Shown here piece by piece: positions 10,974-23,157 of a DNA stretch of 64,000 nucleotides; the first letter of the stretch is position 1; every line of letters starts with the position of its first letter. A program made the position numbers and the translations under genes. The notes beneath the pieces are model-generated. The model searched no databases. It was not told the DNA's origin and saw only the letters and a list, made by a program, of their open reading frames with translations. Where the stretch lies: contig JACTAT010000045.1 of assembly GCA_014526335.1 (NCBI GenBank), forward strand, positions 599,850-663,849, read 5' to 3'. Source of the DNA: Chrysaora quinquecirrha. Its lineage: Eukaryota; Cnidaria; Scyphozoa; Semaeostomeae; Pelagiidae.

Positions 10974-11069
10974 TTGATACTTAGAAAGCGGAGGCAAAAA
11001 ACTCAGAATTTGGCACACTCAGGCCTTTCAAACCTTTGTTTTCACCAGAGTGTGAATGAAAAAATATGT
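10974..11069 (+). mobile_element. Truncated short retroposon (SINE-like body without tail)
   Basis: The same body as 25902-26000 follows the word ATATGTCAAAATTAT (10959-10973). It stops at 11069 before the A-rich tail and second target copy, where the tandem-duplication junction lies. Confidence 0.65.
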
Positions 11070-11500
11070 GCGAGACACATCAGTAGATAGAGAAGAGCTT
11101 GCTCTACAAGCCTATCTAAGTGTTTTTGTTGAGCAAAGCTACACTGCTTGAGAGAATTAGTCATTTGCAACAAAACATTTCCACCAATGCAGTTGAATTG
11201 AGTTCTTTACGTTTTTCTAGTTTAGGTGCTGTAACTGAGTGAAACAAGAGTCTGCATTAGAAGAGAACTTAGATTTTGCCACTTATTGTGAAAGACATCA
11301 GTGGATAGAGGAAGGCTTGATCTACAACCCTATCTGATTGTTTTGTGGAGCAAGCCTGCATTTTTTGGCAAATTTTTATTTTCAAACAGGTGTTATCACT
11401 CATGCAGTTGAGTCAGGTCCTTTAACTTTTTCCAGTTTAAGTGCTGTAAATCACTGGAACAAAAGTCGGTAGAAGAATAAAACATAAAGATGCGATTTAC
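11070..11500. repeat. Two tandem copies of a degenerate 215-bp sub-repeat
   Basis: Segments at about 11073-11290 and 11291-11490 share ACATCAGTRGATAGAGRA, CTTGCTCTACAA/CTTGATCTACAA, TGCAGTTGA, CTTTTTC(T/C)AGTTTA and GTGCTGTAA words in order. The pair is repeated at 13504-13920, preceded there by a partial third unit (13412-13500). These repeats sit exactly at the junctions of the larger duplication, so they are likely recombination substrates. Confidence 0.7.
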
Positions 11501-11920
11501 AAATTGCATTCGATGTGACATCATCGATATGTATGAGGAATAACAATGAATTGATATATTCCTAATCTTACTTATACATATTTATTCAATGTACATCATT
11601 CAAGAATTGAAAGTCACCCTTCAAGAAATTGAAAACCACTCTTCTATATTTGTGTTTTTAGATTATTTGGAAAATTCACAGTTATACATTTACATATAAA
11701 CCAGAAAACAATAGTTACACTACATCAAGCTGTTTTTACAGGTACCTATTTATCGTTATTTTCATTACATTTGTTATACTTATATCTTTGCTTTTATATA
11801 TTGCTACACTACCTTGCATCAGACAGAATTACACCACTAGAATTACAGAATTACTGAAACAGAATTACACCACCTTACAAAACTCTGACACCTGCAAGGC
11901 TATTACTAAAAGCAGGAACG
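11501..11920. other. AT-rich spacer related to 51290-51500
   Basis: No gene. It contains CATTCAAGAATTGAAAGT, CTTCAAGAAATTGAAAACC and TTTTTAGATTATTTGG words, then an AGCTGTTTTTACAGGTAC region. The same words occur in the same order at about 51305-51465, upstream of the second Helitron-like gene. It is therefore a dispersed repeat of unknown type. A duplicate occurs at 13935-14350. Confidence 0.45.
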
Positions 11921-11924
11921 GGGA

Positions 11925-12075
11925 ATATCAGCGGGAACATGCAGGAATCGCCGAGAACATGCGGGAACATGCAGGAACAGGCGGGAATGACCGTGAATCA
12001 GCGGGAACATGTGGGAACGAGTGGGAATGAGCCCCAATCACCGGGAACGAGCGGGAATCAGCAGGAACAGAAGGT
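11925..12075 (+). repeat. Minisatellite with 10-bp unit GGGAACATGC
   Basis: About 14 degenerate units of the form CGGGAAYRWG (GGGAACATGC, GGGAATCAGC, GGGAACGAGC and similar) follow each other with a strict 10-bp period. The related array at 14360-14510 has the same length with several unit-level substitutions. A short open frame through the array is a by-product of its low stop content. Confidence 0.85.
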
Positions 12076-12079
12076 TCTA

Positions 12080-12500
12080 AGAGTCACAAAAGATCGAAAA
12101 ATAAATATTAAATGACAAAGATTTATAAGCTTAATGCCTGCCAAATCAAATCGTCATTTTCAAAAACTAATTAGGAAAAAAGAATGAATTGATAATATCA
12201 CTAAATTTACTTTAAAAATTTTAAAATCAAAAACACAAAAAATGCAACAATTTTAGGATTGGAAAACAAGGATATTTTAATAAAAAACGTTTACATGCGC
12301 GTAAACACGAGATCTTGAAGTGGTGTAAATGAAATCAATGAAATTGCATAACCGAAACAACATGATCGCCTACCGGAAGCCGCCAGACGCCGAGTAACTT
12401 ATACTTCTGTAAACTTGTGATACAACCCAAAGGATTTAATTTTTTCATTATAACACTATATCATTTGATACATGGTCCAAACAGTAAGATACAAGTTGAA
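12080..12500. other. AT-rich spacer, no gene seen
   Basis: Contains GATCGAAAAATAAATATTAAA and poly-A/T tracts and one GC-rich island (CGCCTACCGGAAGCCGCCAGACGCCGAG). No coding or RNA signature was found. The duplicate is at 14515-14936, so this spacer should also precede copy 1, outside the window. Confidence 0.5.
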
Positions 12501-12658
12501 AAATTGAAATTGAAAATTAAAAGTAATAACAAACTAAGAATTTTTTGTGTGGACAAATTAATTAAAATATTGAAGTTTTTTGAGATAAATAGAAATATAA
12601 AGATGAAGGTTTATTTTATTCAAGTTCAGCCTCGCAACCCCACAGCACAGTTGAAAAT

Positions 12659-12810
12659 GAGGGGCAAATCACTCCAAAAAATCTCGTCCACTATTTGAAA
12701 AAGCCTATTGTAATTTTGAAAATCCTTTAATAATTTTCAGGAAATTCTATTGTTCTTTTGTGAAAATCCCAAAAATCTCGTCCAGTTATAAGGAAAGTGA
12801 TTTGCCCCTC
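12659..12810. mobile_element. MITE-like inverted-repeat element, second copy
   Basis: Same element as 155-305, carried along in the partial duplication unit. The left arm reads GAGGGGCAAATCACT at 12659-12673 and the right arm is its complement at 12796-12810. Confidence 0.6.
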
Positions 12811-12842
12811 GGTGGAAAAATAAGGAAATTTGCAATTGGAGT

Positions 12843-13088
12843 ATGAGTAGCGCAGGAATGACCTGGTTACGAGACAGATTTAAGGAGCGCAGACGAGACG
12901 TTATAAACAAAAGACATGACAAATCCGGGGTAGCAGAACACTTCTGTCAGCCTGGACACAAATTAAACGATTTACAAGTTACACGTATACTACAAATACA
13001 TACAAAGGAGAGAGCCAAAAAACAATACTTCATTGGCTTGGCTAACTCTCTTGCACCTAATGGACTTAACAGAACTACAGACCGCTAA
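12843..13088 (+). pseudogene. GIY-YIG nuclease C-terminal fragment, partial-unit copy
   Basis: Near-identical to 338-583, with a few substitutions (for example KERRRDV instead of NERRRDL). It is the third paralogous copy created by the tandem duplication. Same call and same limits. Confidence 0.7.
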
Positions 13089-13199
13089 CCCAGGCTTTCT
13101 TACCTATTTTTGCTAACAGCTAACTATATAAATCATAATTAATTAGTCATATACACCTTCGCATTTCATCTCATCTTGTGCTTTCCTGTCCACCTCATT

Positions 13200-13408
13200 T
13201 CATTTCACCCTTGAGTAAGATAGTTGATTGATACAAGGAGTTGATAGAACTGAGTGAATGCTTTCTTTAACAAGTCTGTTTTTCCAGTTCTTATCCTCAT
13301 CAATCACTGAAATGTTATCCCAATCCATCTGGTGTTTTTCCGTCCAACAATGATTGGCAAGATCACTTTTGTCAATTCGACCATGGGTCACATTTGATTT
13401 ATGTTCTT
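13200..13408 (-). pseudogene. Penelope-like GIY-YIG fragment, broken partial-unit copy
   Basis: Same as the 3' part of 695-1200. Homology stops at 13408 within the nuclease helix (right after the KEHKSN codons), where the sequence switches to a 215-bp sub-repeat. This break is the recombination junction of the partial unit. Confidence 0.7.
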
Positions 13409-13920
13409 GCTACCTACTGTCCTTTATCTTCTTGTAGTTTACGTGCTGTAATTCAGTGAAACCAAAGTCTGTACATAAAAAAAATCGTAATTGCGCCAGC
13501 TGTGCGAGACACATCAGTAGATAGAGAAGAGCTTGCTCTACAAGCCTATCTAAGTGTTTTTGTTGAGCAAAGCTACACTGCTTGAGAGAATTAGTCATTT
13601 GCAACAAAACATTTCCACCAATGCAGTTGAATTGAGTTCTTTACGTTTTTCTAGTTTAGGTGCTGTAACTGAGTGAAACAAGAGTCTGCATTAGAAGAGA
13701 ACTTAGATTTTGCCACTTATTGTGAAAGACATCAGTGGATAGAGGAAGGCTTGATCTACAACCCTATCTGATTGTTTTGTGGAGCAAGCCTGCATTTTTT
13801 GGCAAATTTTTATTTTCAAACAGGTGTTATCACTCATGCAGTTGAGTCAGGTCCTTTAACTTTTTCCAGTTTAAGTGCTGTAAATCACTGGAACAAAAGT
13901 CTGTAGAAGAATAAAACATA
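13409..13920. repeat. 215-bp sub-repeat array, second location (2.5 units)
   Basis: A partial unit at 13412-13500, with GTGCTGTAATTCAGTGAAACC and GTCTGTACAT, precedes two full units that duplicate 11073-11490. The junction at 13408/13409 cuts the Penelope-like GIY-YIG fragment. Confidence 0.7.
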
Positions 13921-14359
13921 AAGATGCGATTTACAAATTGCATTCGATGTGACATCATCGATATGTATGAGGAATAACAATGAATTGATATATTCCTAAT
14001 CTTACTTATACCTATTTATTAAATGTACATCATTCAAGAATTGAAAGTCACCCTTCAAGAAATTGAAAACCACTCTTCTATATTTGTGTTTTTAGATTAT
14101 TTGGAAAATTCACAGTTATACACTTACATATAAACCAGAAAACAACAGTTACACTACATCAAGCTGTTTTTACAGGTACCTATTTATCGTTATTTTCATT
14201 ACATTTGTTATACTTATATCTTTGCTTTTATATATTGCTACACTACCTTGCATCAGACAGAACTACACCACTAGAATTACAGAATTACTGAAACAGAATT
14301 ACACCACCTTACAAAACTCTGACACCTGCAAGGCTATTACTAAAAGCAGGAACGGGGAA

Positions 14360-14510
14360 TATCAGCAGGAACATGCAGGAATCACCAAGAACGTGCGGGA
14401 ACATGCAGGAACGGGCGGGAATGACCGGGAATCAGCGGGAACATGCTGGAACGAGTGGGAATGAGCGGCAATCACCGGGAACGAGCGGGAATCAGCAGGA
14501 ACAGAGGGTT
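14360..14510 (+). repeat. Minisatellite with 10-bp unit, second copy
   Basis: Duplicate of 11925-12075 in the repeated spacer. Confidence 0.85.
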
Positions 14511-15090
14511 CTAAGAGTAACAAAAGATCGAAAAATAAATATTAAATGACAAAGATTTATAAGCTTAATGCCTGCCAAATCAAATCGTCATTTTCAAAAA
14601 CTAATTAGGAAAAAAGAATGAATTGATAATATCACTAAATTTACTTTAAAAATTTTAAAATCAAAAACACAAAAATGCAACAATTTTAGGATAGGAAAAC
14701 AACGATATTTTAATCAAAAACGTTTACATGCGCGTAGACACGAGATCTTGAAGTGGTGTAAATGAAATCAATGAAATTGCATAACCCAAACAACATGATC
14801 GCCTACCGGAAGCCGCCAGAAGCCGAGTAACTTGTACTTCTGTAAACTTGTGACACAACCCAAAGGATTTAATTTTTCATTATAACACTATATCATTTGA
14901 TACATGGTCCAAACAGTAAGATACAAGTTGAAAAATTGAAATTGAAAATTAAAAGTAATAACAAACTAAGAATTTTTTGGGTGGACAAATTAATTAAAAT
15001 ATTGAAGTTTTTTGAGATATATAGAAATATAAAGATGAAGGTTTATTTTATTCAAGTTCAGCCTCGCGACCCCACAGCACAGTTGAAAAG

Positions 15091-15242
15091 GAGGGGCAAA
15101 TCACTCCAAAAAATCTCGTCCACTATTTGAAAAAGCCTATTGTAATTTTGAAAATCCTTTAATAATTTTCAGGAAATTCTATTGTTCTTTTGTGAAAATC
15201 CCAAAAATCTCGTCCAGTTATAAGGAAAGTGATTTGCCCCTC
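15091..15242. mobile_element. MITE-like inverted-repeat element, third copy
   Basis: Same element as 155-305, in copy 2 of the large block, with both 15-bp arms intact (15091-15105 and 15228-15242). Confidence 0.6.
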
Positions 15243-15274
15243 GGTGGAAAAATAAGGAAATTTGCAATTGGAGT

Positions 15275-15520
15275 ATGAGTAGCGCAGGAATGACCTGGTT
15301 ACGAGACAGATTTAACGAGCGCAGACGAGACCTTATAAACAAAAGACATGACAAATCTGGGGTAGCAGAACACTTCTGTCAGCCTGGACACAAATTAAAC
15401 GATTTTCATGTTACACGTATACTACAAATACATACAAAGGAGAGAGCCAAAAAACAATACTTCATTGGCTTGGCTAACTCTCTTGCACCTAATGGACTTA
15501 ACGGAACTACAGACCGCTAA
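15275..15520 (+). pseudogene. GIY-YIG nuclease C-terminal fragment, copy 2
   Basis: Translates identically to 338-583. It belongs to copy 2 of the large tandem block. Confidence 0.7.
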
Positions 15521-15631
15521 CCCAGGCTTTCTTACCTATTTTTGCTAACAGCTAACTATATAAATCATAATTAATTAGTCATATGCACCTTCGCATTTCA
15601 TCTCATCTTGTGCTTTCCTGTCCACCTCATT

Positions 15632-16137
15632 TCATTTCACCCTTGAGTAAGATAGTTGATTGATACAAGGAGTTGATAGAACTGAGTGAATGCTTTCTTT
15701 AACAAGTCTGTTTTTCCAGTTCTTATCCTCATTAATCACTGAAATGTTATCCCAATCCATCTGGTGTTTTTCCGTCCAATAATGATTGGCAAGATCACTT
15801 TTGTCAATTCGACCATGGGTCACATTTGATTTATGTTCTTTTAGCCTTGTTCCAGTCTCTCTTTTCGATTGTCCTATATATTTTTTAAGACAATCTCTAC
15901 ATGGTATTTTGTATAGCACGTTGTTTTTTCCAGTTCGTTAACTTTGTCTTTTGGCTTTGAAAGCGACTTTTTAAGCGTATTTAGGGAATAAATAGTACAC
16001 CTTATATTTTTTGTTTAGACAAAGATCGGCAGATTTTTTCACTTGTCCCTCTGATGTATGGTAGGTTCATATAACATTTAGGTTCCTCTTTGTCAGCCTC
16101 AGTATTCTGTCTGGGCTTTGAGATTTTTCTTGTGACC
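15632..16137 (-). pseudogene. Penelope-like element C-terminal region with GIY-YIG nuclease, copy 2
   Basis: Duplicate of 695-1200. The nuclease part (15632-15919) translates identically to copy 1. A two-base length change just upstream (GTTGTTTTTTCC instead of GTTGTTTTGTTCC) alters the linker frame. Confidence 0.75.
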
Positions 16138-16523
16138 TTGCGTATAAAGTAAACTTATACGCCACGAAAGATCGTGAGAAACTAGTTTAAGTATAACATA
16201 TTCATAATCAACTACGTAATGAAGAACACGTAAATTATCTTTGCTACGTAAATTATGTAAATTATCTTTGCTACTTAAATTATCTTTGCTACGTAAATTA
16301 TGAAGAACAATGCGTTTATTTTAAGGACAATACAACTGTCAAATTTCAACTTGATTTATTAGCTTGTTTACTAGTTGAGTTCTGTTTGATCTTAGCCTAG
16401 AGTTGATTCTAGAGTTGATTTTGTGTTCGCTGATTTAGTTTTATGTTATCATAAATATGTTATCCTTAAACTGGTTTCTCATGATCTTTCGTGGCGTATA
16501 AGTTTACTCTCATAATTCTCACA
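16129..16523 (+). repeat. Putative copia 5' LTR and adjoining PBS, copy 2
   Basis: Duplicate of 1193-1587, with the same TG..CA ends, the same inverted repeat and the same GGTTATGGGCCCAG primer-binding-site-like string just downstream. Confidence 0.45.
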
Positions 16524-16582
16524 GGTTATGGGCCCAGAGTAAATAGTTTTAAGGATAGCTTTTAGGACATACAAGGGTCAGA

Positions 16583-17696
16583 ATGGTTTCTGCACCAGAG
16601 GATATTGCATTGTTGAGAATTTATGGAAGTTCAAGATATAGATGGTGTTGGAAGAAAAGGACCTATGAGCAATAGTCTCTAGAGAGGAAGCGGAACCCAT
16701 AGGAGAAGACACCACAGAGGCTGTAATACAGTGCTACAAAAAACGAGCAAGGAAGGCCTTGGCTACAGTCGATCGACAGATGAACAATTAGAATCAGTGG
16801 GAGCGCTGGTCTCAGAAGACGATCAAGTTATGACACTGCTTTGCAGTTTGCCTGATTCATACGGTAAATTAATAGTTGCCTTAGAATCCAGAGTTGAAGC
16901 CTTAAGTATGGAATTTGTCATTGCGATACTACTCCACGAAGAAAGAAAACGTGATGAAAATTCAGAGAATCTGGAAAGTGTGCAAAAAGCTATGTTTTCT
17001 GCAAAAGTCAGCTCTCAACCGCATAATCAAATAGCTAAGCCCAAAAGAAAGAGAGGAAAATGTTTCAATTGTGGTATGGAAGGCCATTGGGCAAAGGATT
17101 GCAGAAGGCCAAAGAAAAACAAACCAGCAGTTGAAAAGAAAGCAGGGCATGCTAATGTGTCATCAGGTATTAGTGTAGAAAGTGATGAAGATAATAATCT
17201 TTTGTTTATGATTTCATCTGGTGTCAAGAAGAATAAACACTCTGTATGGTGTGTAGATTCGGGTGCTTCTCAGCACACGACTTACAACAAGGATCTAATG
17301 GAGCATTATATTGAGTTCAATTCACCAGAAATTGTCAGATTAGGTGACAACCGTGAAGTTGAAGCTTTTGGAAAAGGAAGAATTTTGATTGAAGTTAATC
17401 AAGAAGGAATTTATAAGCCAGCTGAGTTAGTTGATGTGCTATATGTATCTGCATTTGCAAAGAACCTGTTTTCAGTAAATGCAGTCACAAGGAAAGGTTT
17501 AACCATTTCTTTTGAAAAAGATAAGTGTGTGATTCTCAACGAAAAAGCCAGTATACTTGGTTCAGGAAAGCTGAATGCGAAGTTATACACATTGGATGCA
17601 ATTGCCATGAATGTCAGGTCACAAGATGCTAAGAGAAGAGAAATTCCAGAAGAATTTTGGCATCAGAGATATGGCCGTTTGAACAATAACAGTTGA
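16583..17696 (+). pseudogene. Ty1/copia gag-protease remnant, copy 2
   Basis: Duplicate of 1647-2760. The 321-codon part (16731-17696) translates identically, including CFNCGMEGHWAKDC and WCVDSGASQHTT. Two copies of a dead frame without one amino-acid difference is strong evidence that the duplication is extremely recent or is an assembly artefact. Confidence 0.85.
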
Positions 17697-18185
17697 ATAT
17701 AAATTAAAAAATAGATAATTCGAATCCTTATCTGAGACAGAAAAGAAAGACATATTTAAAACAATTTTGAAATCCGAAAATAAACAATAGATAGCATATT
17801 TAGCTGAGTTTGTATATTTATCACATTTACAAAGACAAAAAAGAACAGTATTTCTAAATTAATGCTTAGTTTTTGAGATATCATTGCTTTTAAGATATAA
17901 TATATAATATATTAATATGGATCCATGTATATTAGACATAAGTAGTATGTAAGCTTAAATTCAATGGGAGCATGTTGTTTCAAGTTACTTCACTTCCAGC
18001 TACAATATAGACCACACAATTCTGGAAAATATGGTACGGGGTCATTAATACCCCCATTGTAGCTAAAGAGTTGAAGTCTTTCTTCGAATCAACTTGATTA
18101 CAAGTATGATGTATTTGTTTCTATTTTCATTGAACTACTTTCTGCTTGGCACTAGCAGTTTGTGTTCTTATCACAGCTACTAGAG

Positions 18186-19216
18186 AGCCGTAGTGTAGCC
18201 TCACCACCATACAGCTGGAGTTTGTTCATCCTGATTATTACTATCTCGATTAACTGTTGCCCCTAAATGGGTTTTCAAAGTTCCATTAAAGAGCTCATAC
18301 AGTCCATCTGTCTGCTGATGATAGGTCATAGTTCACTTCTTTCCAATCCCAAACAATGTGCAGATTGACTTTAAAATCTTTAATTCACAATTTAAACCTT
18401 TGTCCGTCAGCCTAGCAAATATATCTTCAAATGCTCGTGCAACAGTCTCTACGATTAGGTAAAGGAACTTCTTCGGTATGTTTTGTAAGAAAATCAACCA
18501 ATGTCAAATTAAGCAATTTCCTGACCTTGTAAAAATCAATGGATCAATAATGTCTATTCTGATCATATGAAACGGTACTAGAATCACCTCGATAGGTTTC
18601 AAAGGAAACTTTGGCCATGACACTACTTTATTTCGAGTACAAATTTCACAAACCTTACAAAACAGTTCATGGCTTATGAAATCCGAGCCAATAATACTTG
18701 CGTTGCAATACCCATGCGACCACAATTAGAGAGTGCTGTTTTGACAATCTTCTGTTGCAAATTGCCTGGTACAAGAACTTACTTTCTGATTCTCTCATTG
18801 TTATAATCAAACATTTGCTTCGACAAAGTAAACTCTGTTCATCAACCACAAGATTTTCAAAAAGTTTTTAAAGGCTCTTCAATACCCCGGATTCTGTTTC
18901 AAGTGTTAATACAAGTGTTATTACACACCCAAAAACAGTGTTAATATCTTCACATAACTGTTGTGTATTTAACAACTCTGCAGCTGAGATACTAACAACC
19001 TTTATACTATTAAGTGAGGCTCTTGACAATGCATTTGAACAGACAATCAAGAAACCAGCTCTTTAAGTAATAGTTAGTCAAATTCCTCCAACCTCAAAAT
19101 CCATCTTGCAAGTTTTCCACCAGAATTCTTGATTTTCCATGCAAAGCACGATAATCAGAGACAAAATTCACTTTGTGTCAATAAACATAAGCATTGAAAT
19201 GTTCCAGACTCAAGAC
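18186..19216 (-). pseudogene. Ty3/gypsy pol remnant, copy 2
   Basis: Duplicate of 3250-4280 with the same broken RNase H and integrase motifs. One extra T in a poly-T/A tract near 18868 is the main difference. Confidence 0.8.
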
Positions 19217-19708
19217 AACAGCTCAGCAGCCCTTGGAAATTCCATTACGGCAGCAACTGCAACAACGAGGTACAGTATGATAGTGATTTGCATAAGCTGA
19301 AGAGCTTTTGTCTTCTACATGATGTGGAAAAATTTGTTGAACAACAAATGTCGATGAACGTCATGATGCGGAATTCTGTTATGCATGGAGGAAATGAGAT
19401 AGGTTGGACACATGTCACGGACATGTGTACTAGAGGTACTGCAGTTCACTATATGCGCATATGGGGCGAAGCTGGGAAGTGTGTGAGGGCAAGCAAGATG
19501 TGCAAAGCATTTCAAAGGTGACATACAGCCAGCCAACAGGAAGATCAAGCAGCAAATACAGATAGCAGCCAGCAAAAGCAAAGTTCTCTATAGCAGTGCA
19601 GCATGATCAAAGTAGCACATCCTCCAGCCAGCACAGAGCTTCTGTGTGATTGTTGTTTTGTGAATGTGGCTCTGCTTCTTCACTGGGACAGCAACAGCGG
19701 CAGCAGCA

Positions 19709-20563
19709 TCAGGAGCTTGATGTATCAGTGATGCTTCTTCCTTTTGCCGGTGCATGGAGCGGAACCTCCTCTGCAGGTGTTTTCATCTTCCGGCTGTTTT
19801 TGTGCTTCTTTTCAGAAGCGGAAGTTTGCCCCTTACAGGACTCTGGCTGTGGAGCAGGTGTCCCCTTTTCTGTAACATCTGTGGTTTCCGGCTCGTCAAC
19901 TGCTGGCATTCTCATCATCATCATCCAGCGCCGCAAGCAATGTGTCAGCTATCTTCTTTGTCCCGCTAGCTGTGCTGGTGGCAGCTTTGGTGCAACAAGA
20001 CAAGAACACCTGCTGCAAGGTTTTAAGGAAGGCGTTGACTTGAAAGTGGCACCCCCATGGGGCATGCACATTTTATCCGCATGCACATCAGAATTTGACA
20101 GCAGGGCCTTGAAACGCATATAGTTTATTGCAGTTGAGAAAAGGGGTCACCAACATGGACAGCCTGTTCAAAGAATCTGTCCATGGTTGTATTTTGGGGC
20201 ACGAGCTTAAAGATGGCGCTGACAGTTGCAGCTGTTGGTGCTTCCGGCATGAATATCGAGAAAGGCTGCAGGACATCAATAAGCTGCTCATTCTAATTCT
20301 GTGCAATGCCAAGCTCTTGGTTTTTTACAAGTGTGCTCTCTTTCATTTTGTCCACGTTGTCTGTCAGTGTCTGGCAGAACTCTGATAATGCAACTTGGGG
20401 CCGCACCAAGCACTCACAATTCTTTGCTGACACACAGTTGAACAGTGTTTGCTCTGTTGGAGCCTGCTCTGCCTCCCCATAGGGCCGGATAAAATTCTTC
20501 GAAGTGTTGGAAGAAGGTTATACCTTCAGCCTCCCTCTTTGACTGGTATCACTTGTTTGCCAT
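19709..20563 (-). pseudogene. Helitron-like element accessory gene, decayed, duplicate copy
   Basis: Duplicate of 4772-5629 in copy 2 of the tandem block. It has the same ATG context (TTATGCAGCG before the ATG), the same early TGA and the same tail. A base-pair change near 20194 and a short deletion near 20500 (CTTCGAAG instead of CTTCGGGAAG) add further frame breaks. Confidence 0.7.
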
Positions 20564-20694
20564 CGCTGCATAATAAACAATCCTGTGAGATTAATACATG
20601 GAAAAGCGGAGGCGGTCTATGACACCAAGTGGCAGGAAACCTGGTTCACACAAAGCATGACAGATTGGGACCTGATGAAAAACGTATATCACTG

Positions 20695-23152
20695 CTATGC
20701 CATTGTGTTCACAGGACGAAAATGTGCCCGAGATAGTGGTTGCAATAGGGAGATGTCATTAAGTGAACGGACTCTTCAGAAGGCAAGATATGCCATGCCT
20801 TCTTGGGCTGTATCGGGCTGTGTCTGTATAAAATGATCTTCTGGAGGGTTTGGCCCTGCACCTTGGCTATGGTGTATGCGTAGGCTGATGTGAATGGGTA
20901 GTATGTAACGGGCCATGTTCTGTTATTGTTGTGACAGGATAGACCTTGATGACATTCCCACTTGCTGATCAAACAACAACGGTGACTCTGTAAACACAGA
21001 GAACCTGACAAATTTGACCATTGATGTAGTTGTTGCCTTTGTCACAGTTCTCCAACAGCATTATGGGCATGTGTTGGATAACAGGACAAGGGCACCCACG
21101 CTGTGTACATAGAATGGATGACATAACAGGACGGTTCTTTGGTAGCCAAGAATCCTGTCATTTACAAATCTGGCAGCCTTTTTTGAGACAGTTAAAAAGA
21201 GCACCTGTGAATGTTGCCGAAAGTCGTCATCACAGTGTTCTCGTCAACCGACGCACTAGTAATAACATGATCCTTTTGAATGGCTTTTGAAGACGGAATT
21301 GAATAACGTATATGTGTGAGAAATGCAAGCAGGTCGCTGTCATCTGTCCTATGCTGCTGATGTAGAGTGATGTTGTGGCAATAGGACATCAGCTGCTCGT
21401 GATGGCCCAGTCAATGCAGGCATTGAGGACATGTGTTTTGCCAGTTCCAGGTTTTCCAGTGACCAACATAAACCGGGGCCAGTCAACATGTGGATTTGCG
21501 TCTGACCAACTGAGCTCATCCTGACACGCACACATGTTCAGTCTAAATACATCAAACGCATGTGCTGCCCCTTCCTGTCCCATGAGAGGTTTGACGTAAG
21601 AAGTCAGGTAGCATCAATACCTCATCAGAGAAGGGTCTCTTGTAATACTGCAACATTATCGCATTCTTGTCGACATCAGCAGGACGGAGTGGACAGAAAA
21701 TAACCTGCCTTGCATTTGTCCATGCCATTTTATAGTTGGTCAGGAGCCACATTTCTAGATCCTTTATGCGGATAGCACATAAGTAGGCATATGCGATGGC
21801 TGCAGCATTGTTTGAGTGTGAGAACAATTTGTAGCAGGGCACCGACTGCTCACTTTCAGCAACATAGGTGGCAACATGCTTTAACAGCATTGCATGTTGT
21901 TTGATGTCTCGACATCCATTCTGCATGACAGAGCAGGCAGAATAGTATCAATGAATTTCTGCAGGTTTGTAGAAAAAGCATCTGATGGATGAGAAATATG
22001 CAATTCTTTCATGTTGTTGCTGATGCAGACAAATGTGTATTCTGCTTGCAGAGGCAGATACATTGACAGCTCATCGGAAATCTGGAACTGCTTTACAACT
22101 AAAGACAACTGGGGGTTCTCTGTTGGGAAATCTGCCAGAATGTGCTCACACGATATTCTGGAGAAGTTAGACAGCCAGACAAGCAAGTGCATGTGTACAA
22201 TTCCCCTGTTCTGCAACTCAAAACTGTGAATTTTACAATGGATGAGCGACACTGAACTGATGCTGAATGAAATAGGTGTTTCCGCCATTGTGGATTATCA
22301 CTTCCACATAGATAACCACACATTATCTGTTCAAGGACATGTACAAAATGCAGTGTCTCGAAGCAAGCACTTTCCGTTGGCTGCTGCAGCGTGGCATGCC
22401 TGAGCAGTTCCAGCCAGCGTGCCAGTGTGAAGTTCCATAAAGACGGTGATTTTGTTATAAATATGGATGGAAACCCATACTGTCGAATGGCATCTATCAA
22501 GTGACAGTGTTGCTATTCCCAAAAGGCTGGGGAAAATGCCCAATCAGATAATGCATGGTATGGGGAACAATGTTAAAACCTAGAAGCGTTGATGGCCCCA
22601 GTTATTGTTTTGTACACTAAGGGTCAAAGTCATACTGCACCAGGTCATGATGACTTGTGTAGTCTATGATACGGCTATGACACTTGTCGATGAATACAGT
22701 TTTACAACTAGAGGAGGCAGTTGTCAGCTCCAGTTGGGTGTCACACCAGTCTGTATATGGGTAATATGTGGGCCAAAGAGCACTCTCTATACCTACCCAC
22801 CGAAAGATCTCAAGCTTTGTTAGGTCTTTGCCAATTGCACGGAATGTGTCTGCCTTTTCAACATATGGTCTATAGCAAGAATCTGGGGACCCCATCAACG
22901 GCAATCACCTATGCTTACAATTACTGTTACGTATGCTTACCAGAACAGACTTACGTTGACATTTCAGGGCAATCACAGAGTTATGCAACTGATAACCATA
23001 TCCGTCATGCTCATGAGGCCCAATGTCTACGTCAATTGGGCGAAGAATGTAGTTGTCATCACAGTCTAGCATGGGTAATACTTCTGGAATATACTCCAGC
23101 ATTGGCGGAAGATAAGGCAACTGCTTGCATCGTGCACAAGTATACAATAGGG
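20695..23152 (-). pseudogene. Helitron-like Rep-helicase, decayed, duplicate copy
   Basis: Duplicate of 5761-8219. It differs by scattered substitutions, and it lacks one G in the run near 20908, which restores the reading YPFTSAYAYTIAKVQGQTL (helicase motif VI) that is broken in copy 1. Otherwise it has the same Rep HxH motif, the same Walker A and the same internal deletion. Confidence 0.85.
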
Positions 23153-23157
23153 CCCTC

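Larger units (their letters stand above)
1..11069. repeat. Large tandem duplication unit, copy 1
   Basis: This block is repeated almost base for base at 14937-25997. The offset drifts only from 14936 to 14928, so only a few small indels separate the copies. The 321-codon copia reading frame translates identically in both, while other parts differ by scattered substitutions (for example the T/C change at 8575/23508 and the extra G near 5978). The left edge lies outside the window. The right edge is sharp: after position 11069 this copy runs into a 215-bp sub-repeat, whereas copy 2 continues into an A-rich retroposon tail. The near-identity implies a very recent duplication or an assembly duplicate of two haplotypes. 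Confidence 0.93.
11067..13408. repeat. Partial duplication unit (spacer plus first 0.9 kb of the block)
   Basis: This 2.34-kb stretch is repeated at 13501-15840 (offset about 2434). Its last 0.9 kb (12505-13408) is also the same sequence as 1-905. It breaks abruptly at 13408, in the middle of the Penelope-like GIY-YIG segment, and joins a partial copy of the 215-bp sub-repeat. This looks like unequal recombination between sub-repeats within a tandem array. Confidence 0.88.
13501..15840. repeat. Second copy of the spacer plus block start
   Basis: Counterpart of 11067-13408. It runs without a break into the full copy 2 of the large block, so the normal unit order is spacer (about 1.44 kb) followed by the 11-kb block. 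Confidence 0.88.

Noticed and set aside
11788..12030. 80-codon frame through the 10-bp minisatellite
   Set aside because: The frame is open because the repeat lacks stops. A 10-bp period cannot keep one reading frame repeating, and no homology is visible.
11925..12075. Possible CRISPR-like array
   Set aside because: Units are 10 bp, contiguous and without unique spacers, and the genome is clearly eukaryotic.
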